A stretch of DNA of 64,000 nucleotides from assembly GCA_013822245.1 (NCBI GenBank), contig PNKE01000015.1, positions 1 through 64,000 of the forward strand. The letters run 5' to 3'. Within the stretch, counting starts at the first letter, position 1. Every line of letters starts with the position of its first letter. A program made the translations under genes and the position numbers. This stretch comes from Candidatus Solibacter sp. GTDB lineage: Bacteria > Acidobacteriota > Terriglobia > Bryobacterales > Bryobacteraceae. Below the pieces are notes generated by a model that had not been told where the DNA came from, did no database searches, and saw nothing but the letters and a program-made list of their open reading frames with translations. Of this stretch, positions 41,106 to 48,948 are shown one piece after another.

Positions 41106-42242
41106 TCATGGGTTACGGACTTCGATTCGGTTGCCTTCGATGAGGACGCTCGGGATGTGGCCTGGATGCCGGAACTCGTACAACTGTACCGGCGGCGTCA
41201 TGGTTGGGTTCAACTGCTGACCGACCGCAACCGCCCCAGGCGCCGGGCCAGCATAGAAAACGTGCCACCGGCCAGCTCCTGGGCTGTTGGCCACCACGTC
41301 TTCAAAGATCTCTCTCGCCGTGCGCGCCAATTCAACCAGCTGACGGGGCGACTGGAGCCAGCTCGTTCGAGGAGTCGGGACTGACACCGAAACGATCTGC
41401 GTCCGGGCCGGGAGGATAGACCTCACTCTCTCACGATCGATGGCAGCGCTCAGTTCGAACAAGAAGGCCACGTCTGAGGGTTCCTCACATCCGTGCACTG
41501 TGGCCACGGAGAGACCTTCTCGTTCGGCCGGAATCCCCGGCCAAACCCAGGTTCTCTCGTCACGGTGAAATTGAAAAAGTTGGATTGTCGGTCGGTTCGT
41601 CAATAGGTATCCAAGATAGAGACATGCGCTCACCGCGGCGAGCGGAAACACGGCGAAACGGCTCTCGAACAGATCACTGACCGCGAGAGCCGGCTCCAAT
41701 CCGCCGCTCAGCAGGGCCGGCACATCACTCCAACTGTTTCCGATGCCAGCAACACTCAGTTCAAAGACTCCACCTTCAAGGTGGTCCGGCGAGATCGCCT
41801 CTTCGAATGTTGCTGGATCGACGGGATGGTCACCCCGAAGAAGAATCGCGCGCCAGCCGCGTGTCGATCGCCCTCGCTCCGGGAGACTCGCCTTTACCCA
41901 AGCCTCATGATCCTGTTTGAGTTTGCGAATGGCTTCCACCGAATGGGACTTCTCTTGACGGTCGAAGCGCGCATGGCAATGCGCGCAGAGCAGAATGAGG
42001 TTCTCGTAGGAGTCCCGCTGTTCTCGCGATAAGGCGGAGTTGGCTCGGGGTCCGCCATCCGCCGCCGCTTCAACGTGAGCAATCTCCCCAATCGGAACCG
42101 CAGGGTCGTATCCCGTCTCGTCTGCAATCAGATTCACCCGGCACCATGGGGCCGAGCACCTTCCCGCTGCCCGCCCCCACAGGAGCTTCAGAGTCTGATC
42201 CTTGTATCCTCGCTGAGTCCTCTTCGCTGCCATAGCCCTCAT
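41106..42242 (-). CDS. cap5: CBASS effector: HNH nuclease with SAVED domain (Cap5 type)
   Basis: A 378-aa protein. The N-terminal HNH domain has RCSAPWC, H56 in IGEIAHVE, N81 in YENLILLCAHCHARFD (ending C86-x2-C89-H90). The C-terminal part is a SAVED domain: AIDRERVRSILPARTQIVSVSVPTPR, then RWHVFYAGPAPGAVAVGQQLNPTMTPPVQLYEF, the family's closing signature. The SAVED domain binds cyclic oligonucleotides and the HNH part then destroys DNA. It overlaps the upstream E2-like gene by 4 bp, in operon with a CD-NTase. The domain pair and operon make the assignment secure. Confidence 0.88.
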   Translation of the reverse strand: MRAMAAKRTQRGYKDQTLKLLWGRAAGRCSAPWCRVNLIADETGYDPAVPIGEIAHVEAAADGGPRANSALSREQRDSYENLILLCAHCHARFDRQEKSHSVEAIRKLKQDHEAWVKASLPERGRSTRGWRAILLRGDHPVDPATFEEAISPDHLEGGVFELSVAGIGNSWSDVPALLSGGLEPALAVSDLFESRFAVFPLAAVSACLYLGYLLTNRPTIQLFQFHRDERTWVWPGIPAEREGLSVATVHGCEEPSDVAFLFELSAAIDRERVRSILPARTQIVSVSVPTPRTSWLQSPRQLVELARTAREIFEDVVANSPGAGRWHVFYAGPAPGAVAVGQQLNPTMTPPVQLYEFRHPGHIPSVLIEGNRIEVRNP

Positions 42243-42679
42243 GCCGCGGACTGATGCTCTGGTCGGTGCGGATGCGTGCCCTCACCTTCCCAATACCCTG
42301 TGTCCAGCCAGACCTCGTAGAAGTACAGCCAACCGCTGATCCAAGGCACGATGGTGTTGGCGATCATCATCGTGGCGTTCCAGTCCTGCGCCTCATGAAC
42401 GCAGAGAAGGTCGTCCTCAAAAACATGCGGCAGATTCTGGCATCCTTCGCGTCGCCTCAACTCCGGTTGCAGGACCCGGATTCTCGGCCTCGCCGGAACG
42501 GTGTAGCTGACCTCCACCAGATAGGTAGCACTCCGTGCAGTTGGCTGAAGTGCCCCTGTCCACGTGATCTGGTTGCCGCGATTGCCCTTTGATCGAAACT
42601 GCGGGTACTTGGCTCGCATGAGCCAATCCTGCTGTGCAGTCGTCGGCAATTTCGGGCGCAGATACTTATGCCTTGCCAT
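42239..42679 (-). CDS. CBASS E2-like conjugation protein (type II-short)
   Basis: A 146-aa protein. E2-like segments are PHVFEDDLLCVHEAQDW (a candidate active cysteine C93) and TIVPWISGWLYFYEVWLDTGYWEGEGTHP. The ending W..WLYFYE.W..TG.W.G...HP is the signature of the bacterial E2-only CBASS partners that lack E1/JAB domains. It would bind or modify the CD-NTase to activate it. It lies between the CD-NTase and SAVED-HNH genes, overlapping both. Confidence 0.75.
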   Translation of the reverse strand: MARHKYLRPKLPTTAQQDWLMRAKYPQFRSKGNRGNQITWTGALQPTARSATYLVEVSYTVPARPRIRVLQPELRRREGCQNLPHVFEDDLLCVHEAQDWNATMMIANTIVPWISGWLYFYEVWLDTGYWEGEGTHPHRPEHQSAA

Positions 42680-43796
42680 GGAACGTGTTTGGGCGGAATG
42701 CCGCGGCGGCAGCAGGCGCCATGGTAATCACTCCGCTCGATCGGACTCCGAGTTGGTTTGCCCTCCGCTTCTCCTGGAGCCTCTGTGCCTGCCGGACTAC
42801 CGCCTTCGTCACTGGCTCGCCGAATAGTTCTTCGAGCAAACGATTTGTTTCTCGGCCGCCAGAAAGGACTCGGCCCCAGTCCTTCAAGAAGTGCCGCATG
42901 CCGGCCTTGAATGCCTTGTACGCATCGGTGTTGTCGTCCCACCTCTCGCTCAGGTCCTCTTGTGGGTTCGACGGATTCGTGATCACGAGGCGGCGGCCTT
43001 GCAAGTCAGCGGCGTCGACGGCGCCGACTATTCGCGCCAGGGCACTGGAGAGCGCGGCGCTCGGCGACGCCTCACCGCGATAACACCGTCCAGCGAGGGT
43101 CGTCAGAACGATTGAGATCGGCGCCAGTTTTCGGTTGGCGTAGAAGACATCCCGCCAGCGCTTCATCAACTGCACCGCGAGTTGAAGCGGCAGCTTCTCG
43201 TCCGCTGGCTGTTGTGGTGGGACAGGCTGAGCAGCCTTTTCGATCAAGAGCAAGGTAGTCGAGGCATCGCGGAACCACTTGACGTAGCCCTTCGGGTTGC
43301 TCGGGGTCCAATTCGCGAGTTCGCGGTCAGGAACCTTGATGCACGTCCCGCCCAACTGGAGATCTTTGCACGACGGCAGAACATCCATGTAGAAGTCGTT
43401 GGCGTAGGTGATGCGGACGCAGCGGTTCTTCAGAGAGACCTTGTCGCCGTATGTTCCGTGCCCCTTCAGGAAGTCGTAAAACGTCCACAGGAGGGCCATT
43501 GGATTGATGCGATCATGCGGAATCCCCAGTTCGAAGACAAAGTCGAGATCATGAGGGCCATCCAGCGGGTGCACGGTTGTTCCAATGGCCATGGAGCCCT
43601 GCGGGTAGACGGACAGCGGAATGCCGTGGAAAGGGCTCCCCTCGCCTTCGAGAACTCGGCTAACGGCTCCGTAGCGTTCAACGGCCAACCGGTACCGAGT
43701 CGGGGCAAGCTGCAGTTCCTCGCAAACGAGCATGAGCAGGTCATCGAGTTGAGCTTGGGCATCGTCGGTGAAGAACGCGGGCACTGTAGCCGCCAT
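42666..43796 (-). CDS. CBASS CD-NTase (cyclic oligonucleotide synthase)
   Basis: A 376-aa protein with the nucleotidyltransferase signature YPQGSMAIGTTVHPL...HDLDFVFEL: G67, S68, D83 and D85. The third acid follows at D137 in YMDVLPS. The C-terminal region is helical with LQLAVQLMKRWRDVF and HFLKDWGRVL as in CD-NTases. On infection it would make a cyclic di- or trinucleotide signal. It starts at 43796 with AGAGGA upstream and a clear promoter (43817). The product nucleotide cannot be read from sequence. Confidence 0.88.
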   Translation of the reverse strand: MAATVPAFFTDDAQAQLDDLLMLVCEELQLAPTRYRLAVERYGAVSRVLEGEGSPFHGIPLSVYPQGSMAIGTTVHPLDGPHDLDFVFELGIPHDRINPMALLWTFYDFLKGHGTYGDKVSLKNRCVRITYANDFYMDVLPSCKDLQLGGTCIKVPDRELANWTPSNPKGYVKWFRDASTTLLLIEKAAQPVPPQQPADEKLPLQLAVQLMKRWRDVFYANRKLAPISIVLTTLAGRCYRGEASPSAALSSALARIVGAVDAADLQGRRLVITNPSNPQEDLSERWDDNTDAYKAFKAGMRHFLKDWGRVLSGGRETNRLLEELFGEPVTKAVVRQAQRLQEKRRANQLGVRSSGVITMAPAAAAAFRPNTFHGKA

Positions 43797-43816
43797 AAGG
43801 TAAATCCTCTACACCC

Positions 43817-43825
43817 ATTATAACA
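43817..43825 (-). promoter_or_regulatory. Extended -10 promoter of the CBASS operon (TGTTATAAT)
   Basis: A perfect TATAAT preceded by TG-N lies 21 bases upstream of the CD-NTase ATG on the minus strand. The -35 region is poor, as usual with extended -10 promoters. The leader would be only about 14 nt. Confidence 0.65.
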
Positions 43826-43868
43826 CGGCTTCCAATTTCGTCCATTTTGCGTTAGGATAATAGTTGAG

Positions 43869-44318
43869 ATGCCTAACCGACCGATCCATCTGGCGACTGC
43901 GACTCCCCTGGGGACACTCGTCGCCGCTCATAAGGCACGTGAATTGAATGGCTTGCAGTATGCTGCCGAGGTCGCCGGGGGAGCTCTCGGCGGCGCCGTC
44001 GGCGGCCTGGGTCCAGATTGGGTCGACCCGCCGACGTCACCTTTCCATCGTGGCGTCGGGCATTCGGCAGCCATTTCGTGTGTTCTGACGGGGCTCGCGA
44101 GCCGACGAATCGACGCTTGGCAGACTTGGCTTCGGGAGGAAGCAGCCCGATTTCGGTGTCTCCAGAACGTAGCGGATGACCCGCTTCTGCGAGCGTTCTA
44201 TGGCATCTGCTACATGCTGATTTGTCTCGTCAGCGGTGCGCTCGTCGGTTTTCTCGCCGGCTGGGGATCGCACCTGGCTCTCGACTTTGGCAGCGCCCGT
44301 TCGCTCCCGTTGATCTAA
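43869..44318 (+). CDS. YdjM/DUF457-like membrane protein
   Basis: A 149-aa protein with several hydrophobic segments. HRGVGHSAAISC near residues 59-70 and later SHLALDF resemble the conserved histidines of the metal-dependent membrane hydrolase YdjM family. Hydrophobic stretches at about residues 32-46 and 118-140 suggest an inner-membrane location. It is divergent from the CBASS operon and 18 bases upstream of the XRE-ImmA gene, so it might belong to either unit. A GATAAT hexamer at 43856-43861 could give a near-leaderless transcript. Confidence 0.55.
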   Translation: MPNRPIHLATATPLGTLVAAHKARELNGLQYAAEVAGGALGGAVGGLGPDWVDPPTSPFHRGVGHSAAISCVLTGLASRRIDAWQTWLREEAARFRCLQNVADDPLLRAFYGICYMLICLVSGALVGFLAGWGSHLALDFGSARSLPLI

Positions 44319-44336
44319 TAGGGAGGGAAAAACGAC

Positions 44337-45599
44337 ATGGCAATTACTCAGCAGGAACTGGGCCGGCGACTGCGCGACGCGCGCGAAGCCTGCGGCCTAA
44401 AGCAAGAGGATGTCGCCCAACATCTCGGCGTGTCCCGCGCCACCGTGGCCCAGATCGAACTGGGGAACAGATCGGTCTCTGGGCTTGAACTGTCGAAGCT
44501 CGCCTACCTGTATGCCCGCGACATCCGGGACTTTGTCGCCCAGGAGTTCGTCGAAGACGATCTTGTTCACGCTCTCTTTCGCTCGGAGACGGACTCCGAT
44601 GGAGACGGCGTGAAACACGCCTTGCGCGACTGCATGGCGCTGGGCCGGGAGTTGTCGAACCTCGAGCACCTGCTCCGGATTAACAGGTCCCTGACGACCG
44701 TCGCGTCCTACTCATTCCCGGTACCCAGAAGCAAATGGGAGGCGATCCAGATCGGAACTCAGGTCGCTATGGAAGAACGACGCCGGCTGGGCTTGGGTTC
44801 GACGCCTATCGGCGATCCCATCGCTTTGCTTGAAGGCCAGGGGGTTCGGACGGGATTGATCTCGATGCCGGCCGACGTTTCCGGGCTCATGATCAGCCAC
44901 CCTCAGGTCGGCCTATTCATCGTTGTGAATCGTGAAGGGCATCATCCGGTCCGCCAACGCTTTTCCTGGTGCCACGAATACTGCCATGTTCTCCTGGATC
45001 GTGATTCCAGAGGCTTGGTCAGTCGCGTGAGCGAACGTGATGATCTGCGCGAAGTGCGTGCGAACTCTTTTGCCGCGAGCTTCTTGATGCCCGAAGAAGG
45101 TGTCCGGCAGTTTGTTGGAAGTCTGGGAAAAGGTGCGGTGAGCAGGATCCATGCGGACGTGTATGACGGAACCGATGTCGTTGCGGTCGACTCTCGCACC
45201 GAGCCGGGCACGCAGGAGATCCAACTCTACGACGTTGTACAACTCGCGCACTACTTTGGCGTGAGCCCCCTCTCGGCACTCTATCGCTTGCTCAACCTGA
45301 AGCTGATCAATGAGACCGAGTTCACCCATCTGAAGGAACTCGACCAGGAGGGCAACAGCCAGCGGCTCGCCAGGCTACTCGCCCTGCCACCAATCGATCA
45401 GGTCGATCATGCAGCCGAATTCAATCGGCGGTTCCTAGGTCTCGCGCTCGAGGCACTCCGCCGGGAACTAATCAGTCGCGGCAAGCTGGTTGAACTGGCG
45501 GCTCAAGTCGGCGCCACTCGCGATGATGCGGAAGCTTTGGTCCAAAGCGCCGGATTGGATGAAGAGGAACTCCATTCTGTTGTCCTTCCGGAGCAGTGA
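44337..45599 (+). CDS. XRE-ImmA: helix-turn-helix regulator with metallopeptidase
   Basis: A 420-aa protein preceded by GGGAGG. The first 60 residues are a XRE helix-turn-helix (LGRRLRDAREACGLKQEDVAQHLGVSRATVAQIELGNRSVS). The middle holds an ImmA/IrrE zinc metallopeptidase: HEYCH near residues 213-217 and REVRANSFAASFLMPEE. The long C-terminal helical part is an uncharacterised extension. ImmA-type peptidases cleave repressors on damage or phage cues, and XRE-ImmA fusions often regulate mobile elements. It overlaps the PIN gene and probably controls this unit. Confidence 0.8.
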   Translation: MAITQQELGRRLRDAREACGLKQEDVAQHLGVSRATVAQIELGNRSVSGLELSKLAYLYARDIRDFVAQEFVEDDLVHALFRSETDSDGDGVKHALRDCMALGRELSNLEHLLRINRSLTTVASYSFPVPRSKWEAIQIGTQVAMEERRRLGLGSTPIGDPIALLEGQGVRTGLISMPADVSGLMISHPQVGLFIVVNREGHHPVRQRFSWCHEYCHVLLDRDSRGLVSRVSERDDLREVRANSFAASFLMPEEGVRQFVGSLGKGAVSRIHADVYDGTDVVAVDSRTEPGTQEIQLYDVVQLAHYFGVSPLSALYRLLNLKLINETEFTHLKELDQEGNSQRLARLLALPPIDQVDHAAEFNRRFLGLALEALRRELISRGKLVELAAQVGATRDDAEALVQSAGLDEEELHSVVLPEQ

Positions 45600-46105
45600 T
45601 GGCCAAAGTCCAGGTCGTCGTCACCGACGCGAACATCCTCATCAATCTGGTTCACATTGGCCGCCTCTCAATCCTGGGACGGCTGGCTCAGTTCGAATTT
45701 GTTGTACCGGATGAGGTCGTTGTTGAAATCCTGAATGAGGACCAGGCCGCGGCATTGCAGGCGGCAATCGATGCTCAGCATCTTGCCCGCGTGAGCTTTC
45801 AGAATACTGAAGAACTCACAGCATTCACGGCATTGGCCTCTTTCTTGGGGAAGGGAGAGTCGGCGTGCTTGGCGTTAGCGCAGCAACGTGGGTGGTGGGT
45901 GGCCTCCGATGAAGGCGGAGCGTTTCGGCGCGAAGCGCAACAGCGGCTCGGACCCGGCCGCCTCGTCAACACACCGGGCATCCTGCTCTCCGCAATCCGG
46001 GCGGGAGTCCTCACTGTCGACGAAGCCGACGAAGCCAAAGCGATTCTGGAACAACACCGGTTCCGAGTCAGATTCGGATCATTCAGGGAACTGTTGAGCG
46101 GCTGA
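45599..46105 (+). CDS. PIN-domain RNase-like protein
   Basis: A 168-aa protein starting at an ATG at 45599, overlapping the XRE-ImmA stop (TGATG). It has VTDANILINL with the first acidic residue (D10), then GKGESACLALAQQRG and VASDEGGAFRREA, the typical spaced acids of the PIN fold (DUF3368-like). Together with XRE-ImmA it forms a conserved-looking pair like a toxin-antitoxin or a defence effector with its sensor. A metal-dependent RNase activity is expected. Its antitoxin may be the XRE protein or absent. Confidence 0.7.
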   Translation: MAKVQVVVTDANILINLVHIGRLSILGRLAQFEFVVPDEVVVEILNEDQAAALQAAIDAQHLARVSFQNTEELTAFTALASFLGKGESACLALAQQRGWWVASDEGGAFRREAQQRLGPGRLVNTPGILLSAIRAGVLTVDEADEAKAILEQHRFRVRFGSFRELLSG

Positions 46106-46455
46106 GTAGTGTACTCGCCAATTCGCTTCACCTGTGTCTACTTGACTGAAAACAGTGACTTCCGAAGATGTCACCTGACGGATACACCAGGGGCGGCGAC
46201 ACGCGATGGCAAACACTGAGGCAGCCTCGTGGATGCTTTCGTCACAAGGTGAGATCCACCCCGACGCGCGTGGACAATTCGCGGTTTTGTCTGGGCAGCC
46301 CCAGCGCAGCAGAACAGGAAGCTGCAAATGTTCTAAAATAACGGGTTTCAGAGTCTCTTTCGAACTTGGTCAGTGGTCTTGGAATTCAACGGGCAAGGGC
46401 CTCCTTCCGTTCAGGCAGACGCCGGACGGGGGTGAACCCTGGTAATTGGAGCGAG
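46106..46455. other. Intergenic spacer upstream of the defence-like operon
   Basis: 350 bases between the PIN gene and the five-gene operon. The only promoter-like feature is TAAAAT at 46334-46339, with a weak -35 (AGAACA) 17 bases upstream, which would give a leader of about 110 nt. A rightward 79-codon frame at 46206-46445 looks unprotein-like and was not called. Confidence 0.3.
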
Positions 46456-47595
46456 GTGGCCAAAGCAGAACGTACAACTCCGGATGAGGTAATCAAGTGG
46501 GCGACAGGCCGTCTGGACCTTGATGACGCCTTGGCATGGATAGCCGAAGGTCATCCGCTCAAGCATGGGGTGGCCGCGCACGCGGTTTTGCAGGCTGTGA
46601 TCGGAGTTACCAACGCCGGGGAGCATCGGCGCTGTGCCCTCCGACGTTTGGCCCGACTGGCCACTCAGTCCCAACTTGATACCGGTTCGACGCTCTTCAG
46701 CCCCGAGTTGCTCGCCCCGCTGAAGGATTACAGGCTGGTCTTGGACCTGCTTGCCCACAAGAGTCCGACTAAAACGCTTGCCGGCCTCACAGCCGAGGCG
46801 GTCGCTGCTGCGCAGAGGGAGAATCCGCTAACGTTGGAGGTCTTCGCGGCGATAGGTGGGCTCTCGTTTCGCGATCTTAAGGAGCGTCTCGGGGACGGCG
46901 TGCCGAGCGCGATCACAGGTAGGTGGTCGGCCAAGGCGGTTGCAGCCGTGTTCGAGATGGTCAGTAGTGTCGTTTGCGGAGCAAAGTCAGCCAACGGTGC
47001 CGATGGTGCCATCGCTATGCGGCCGGTGGAACTGCTGTTGGCTTCCGCCGAGGAAGGGGGCTGGAGCGGGATCGACACGTTCCGCCGTACCGGGGTACCC
47101 TATCACATTCTGCTTGCCCAACGAACGGTTGGCAGCGCATGGGGGGCACACCGGAACCGTACCTCGTCCAAACACTTGCTCGTGTTAGCCTCTTCTCTCT
47201 GCGAGCAACTGGACCAGATCAAAGTGCAGTATCGACGCTCGACGGCGATTGGCGGCACGATTCGACCTTCCGAGATCCATCGGGCAGCCGGCGCAGGCTC
47301 GCATATCAGTCTCATCGCGCTCGGCCGGACCAAGCGGCCTGTATTCGGCGTGGCGTTCTCGATCGCCCGGGACGGCGGCACGGCGAGGAAGAACGGCGGC
47401 AGACTTGTCGCGGCAGTCAAGACGGCCCGATTGCCGGTCGCCCTCGTAGTAGGCGGAGCTGGGTGGTCCGCCAGAAACGAAACAGCCGAACTTGCCACAG
47501 CGTTTGCCGGGCAGATATATTCAGACGGCACCATTGAAGCGTTGGCGCAAACCATCTACCAGTCGGCGAACGGTCGCACAGAAGGCCAGGACTAA
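46456..47595 (+). CDS. Uncharacterised protein, first gene of putative defence operon
   Basis: A 379-aa protein from a GTG at 46456 (GGAG four bases upstream). The N-terminal half is Leu/Ala-rich and helical (LARLATQSQLDTG, LAPLKDYRLVLDLLAHK). The C-terminal part (about residues 215-370) contains GVPYHILLAQRTVGSAWGAHRNRTSSK, then a basic GRTKRPVFGVAFSIARDGGT and LVVGGAGWSARNETAELA. That part could be a restriction-nuclease-like or binding module, but no catalytic triad is certain. It is three bases upstream of the ParB-like gene and is surely co-transcribed. I do not recognise the family. Confidence 0.6.
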   Translation: MAKAERTTPDEVIKWATGRLDLDDALAWIAEGHPLKHGVAAHAVLQAVIGVTNAGEHRRCALRRLARLATQSQLDTGSTLFSPELLAPLKDYRLVLDLLAHKSPTKTLAGLTAEAVAAAQRENPLTLEVFAAIGGLSFRDLKERLGDGVPSAITGRWSAKAVAAVFEMVSSVVCGAKSANGADGAIAMRPVELLLASAEEGGWSGIDTFRRTGVPYHILLAQRTVGSAWGAHRNRTSSKHLLVLASSLCEQLDQIKVQYRRSTAIGGTIRPSEIHRAAGAGSHISLIALGRTKRPVFGVAFSIARDGGTARKNGGRLVAAVKTARLPVALVVGGAGWSARNETAELATAFAGQIYSDGTIEALAQTIYQSANGRTEGQD

Positions 47596-47598
47596 ACC

Positions 47599-48948
47599 AT
47601 GCCCATCATATCCGAGGAAGCACGCAAAGCGCGCATCGAAAAGGCGCTTAGTGCGCTGCAAAAGGATTCAGAGCGCATACCGCTGCCGTGGCAGGACGGC
47701 GATCGGACCTTCCCGGTCATAAAACTTCCTTTGGATGCGGTGCTCCTCAACCCCAAGAGCCACCGCATCCGCGCCCAACTCGAGTCTCACCCCGGACGTA
47801 AGGTCGTCGACGATGCACCTTACAGCGACGAGGCGCAGGAGATCATCGCGGAAATCCTGCGCGATACAGAAGGCTTCGAACGGCTAGAGACCAACCTCGG
47901 AGAAGAGGGCCAGCGGGATGCGGGCGTGGTCACGCCCTCCGGGCTTCTGGTCAACGGTAACACTCGGGCCGCCGCGCTGCGAAACATCGGAAAACAATAC
48001 ATCCGCCTGGCTGTTCTCCCAGCGGACGCGACGCAGCAGGAGATCGACGAACTCGAACTCCGCCTTCAGATGAAGCGTGACCTGAAGCAGGATTACACCT
48101 TCACCAATGAACTCCTCTTTGTTGACGAGCTCATTACCCGATACAACCGGACGCACGAAGAAATAGCACTCGTTTTGCGCTGGGCCGCCAGCCGGGCACC
48201 CAAGGAACTGAGCAAGGGCAAAGAGCGCGTCTGCCAGTCGGTCCGGATGCTGAGCATCATCCGGCAGATTCAGGAACTCGGCGGGGGGAATCTGCCCCTT
48301 ACCGACTTCGACGAAAAGAATCAGGCCCTGATTGAAATCGACAGCGAGTACCAACAACTGCGGCAGGTCGACGCCGAGAGAGCGGTGAGGGTGCGCGACA
48401 CCCGTATGATCGGCGTCCTGGTCGGTCTCGGGTATCGCGAGTTGCGCCAGATCGATGAGCGCTTTCTGGAGGATTACTTCGTCCCGGCGCTCGCCGACAA
48501 CGAGGTCCTCGGCAAGCACACCGAAGCGCTGACCTCTGAGGCGCCAAGCGATGAAGCATTGCCTGGCTTGGAAGTCCTTCCGCCGCAGAACGGGGACTCT
48601 GCACGCTCCCCAACCCCGCTGCTCCGGCTGCTCGCGTCCTCTCGCGCCGACGAGTCCGTGCAGTTGCCGACCGACGCAGAATCAGTGTTCTTGCCGCGCG
48701 ACCAGGTGGTGGATATCATCCGCGCGACAATGGAGGAAGCCGCCGACTCAGCGCGCCTCAACCGACGAGCGAGCAACCAGCGCGGGGCTCCCTTGCTGCG
48801 GTTGCAGAACGCCGATCGCGAGTTGCGCCAAGCGCTAGATGCGTACCGAGCGGTCAAGGACGACCCGTCGTTCGATGACACTCGACTCAGGCGCCTTTTT
48901 GCCAAGCTGAAGAGAACCGTGGATGCCTTTGCGGATGAGTTGCAGTGA
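47599..48948 (+). CDS. ParB/Srx-like protein of the putative defence operon
   Basis: A 449-aa protein. The ParB/Srx-type loop is GVVTPSGLLVNGNTRAAALRNIGK near residues 112-135, preceded by FPVIKLPLDAVLLNPKSHRIRAQLES. A helical region follows that includes an HTH-like segment (YNRTHEEIALVLRWAASRAP). The C-terminus is long, helical and charged. ParB-type domains act as DNA clamps or nucleases; in defence islands they can supply DNA targeting. It overlaps the SNF2 helicase gene by 4 bp (GTGA). Confidence 0.75.
   Translation: MPIISEEARKARIEKALSALQKDSERIPLPWQDGDRTFPVIKLPLDAVLLNPKSHRIRAQLESHPGRKVVDDAPYSDEAQEIIAEILRDTEGFERLETNLGEEGQRDAGVVTPSGLLVNGNTRAAALRNIGKQYIRLAVLPADATQQEIDELELRLQMKRDLKQDYTFTNELLFVDELITRYNRTHEEIALVLRWAASRAPKELSKGKERVCQSVRMLSIIRQIQELGGGNLPLTDFDEKNQALIEIDSEYQQLRQVDAERAVRVRDTRMIGVLVGLGYRELRQIDERFLEDYFVPALADNEVLGKHTEALTSEAPSDEALPGLEVLPPQNGDSARSPTPLLRLLASSRADESVQLPTDAESVFLPRDQVVDIIRATMEEAADSARLNRRASNQRGAPLLRLQNADRELRQALDAYRAVKDDPSFDDTRLRRLFAKLKRTVDAFADELQ

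Noticed and set aside
46206-46445. Rightward 79-codon frame in the spacer before the defence-like operon
   Set aside because: No ribosome binding site, no helical or strand pattern and no resemblance to known proteins.
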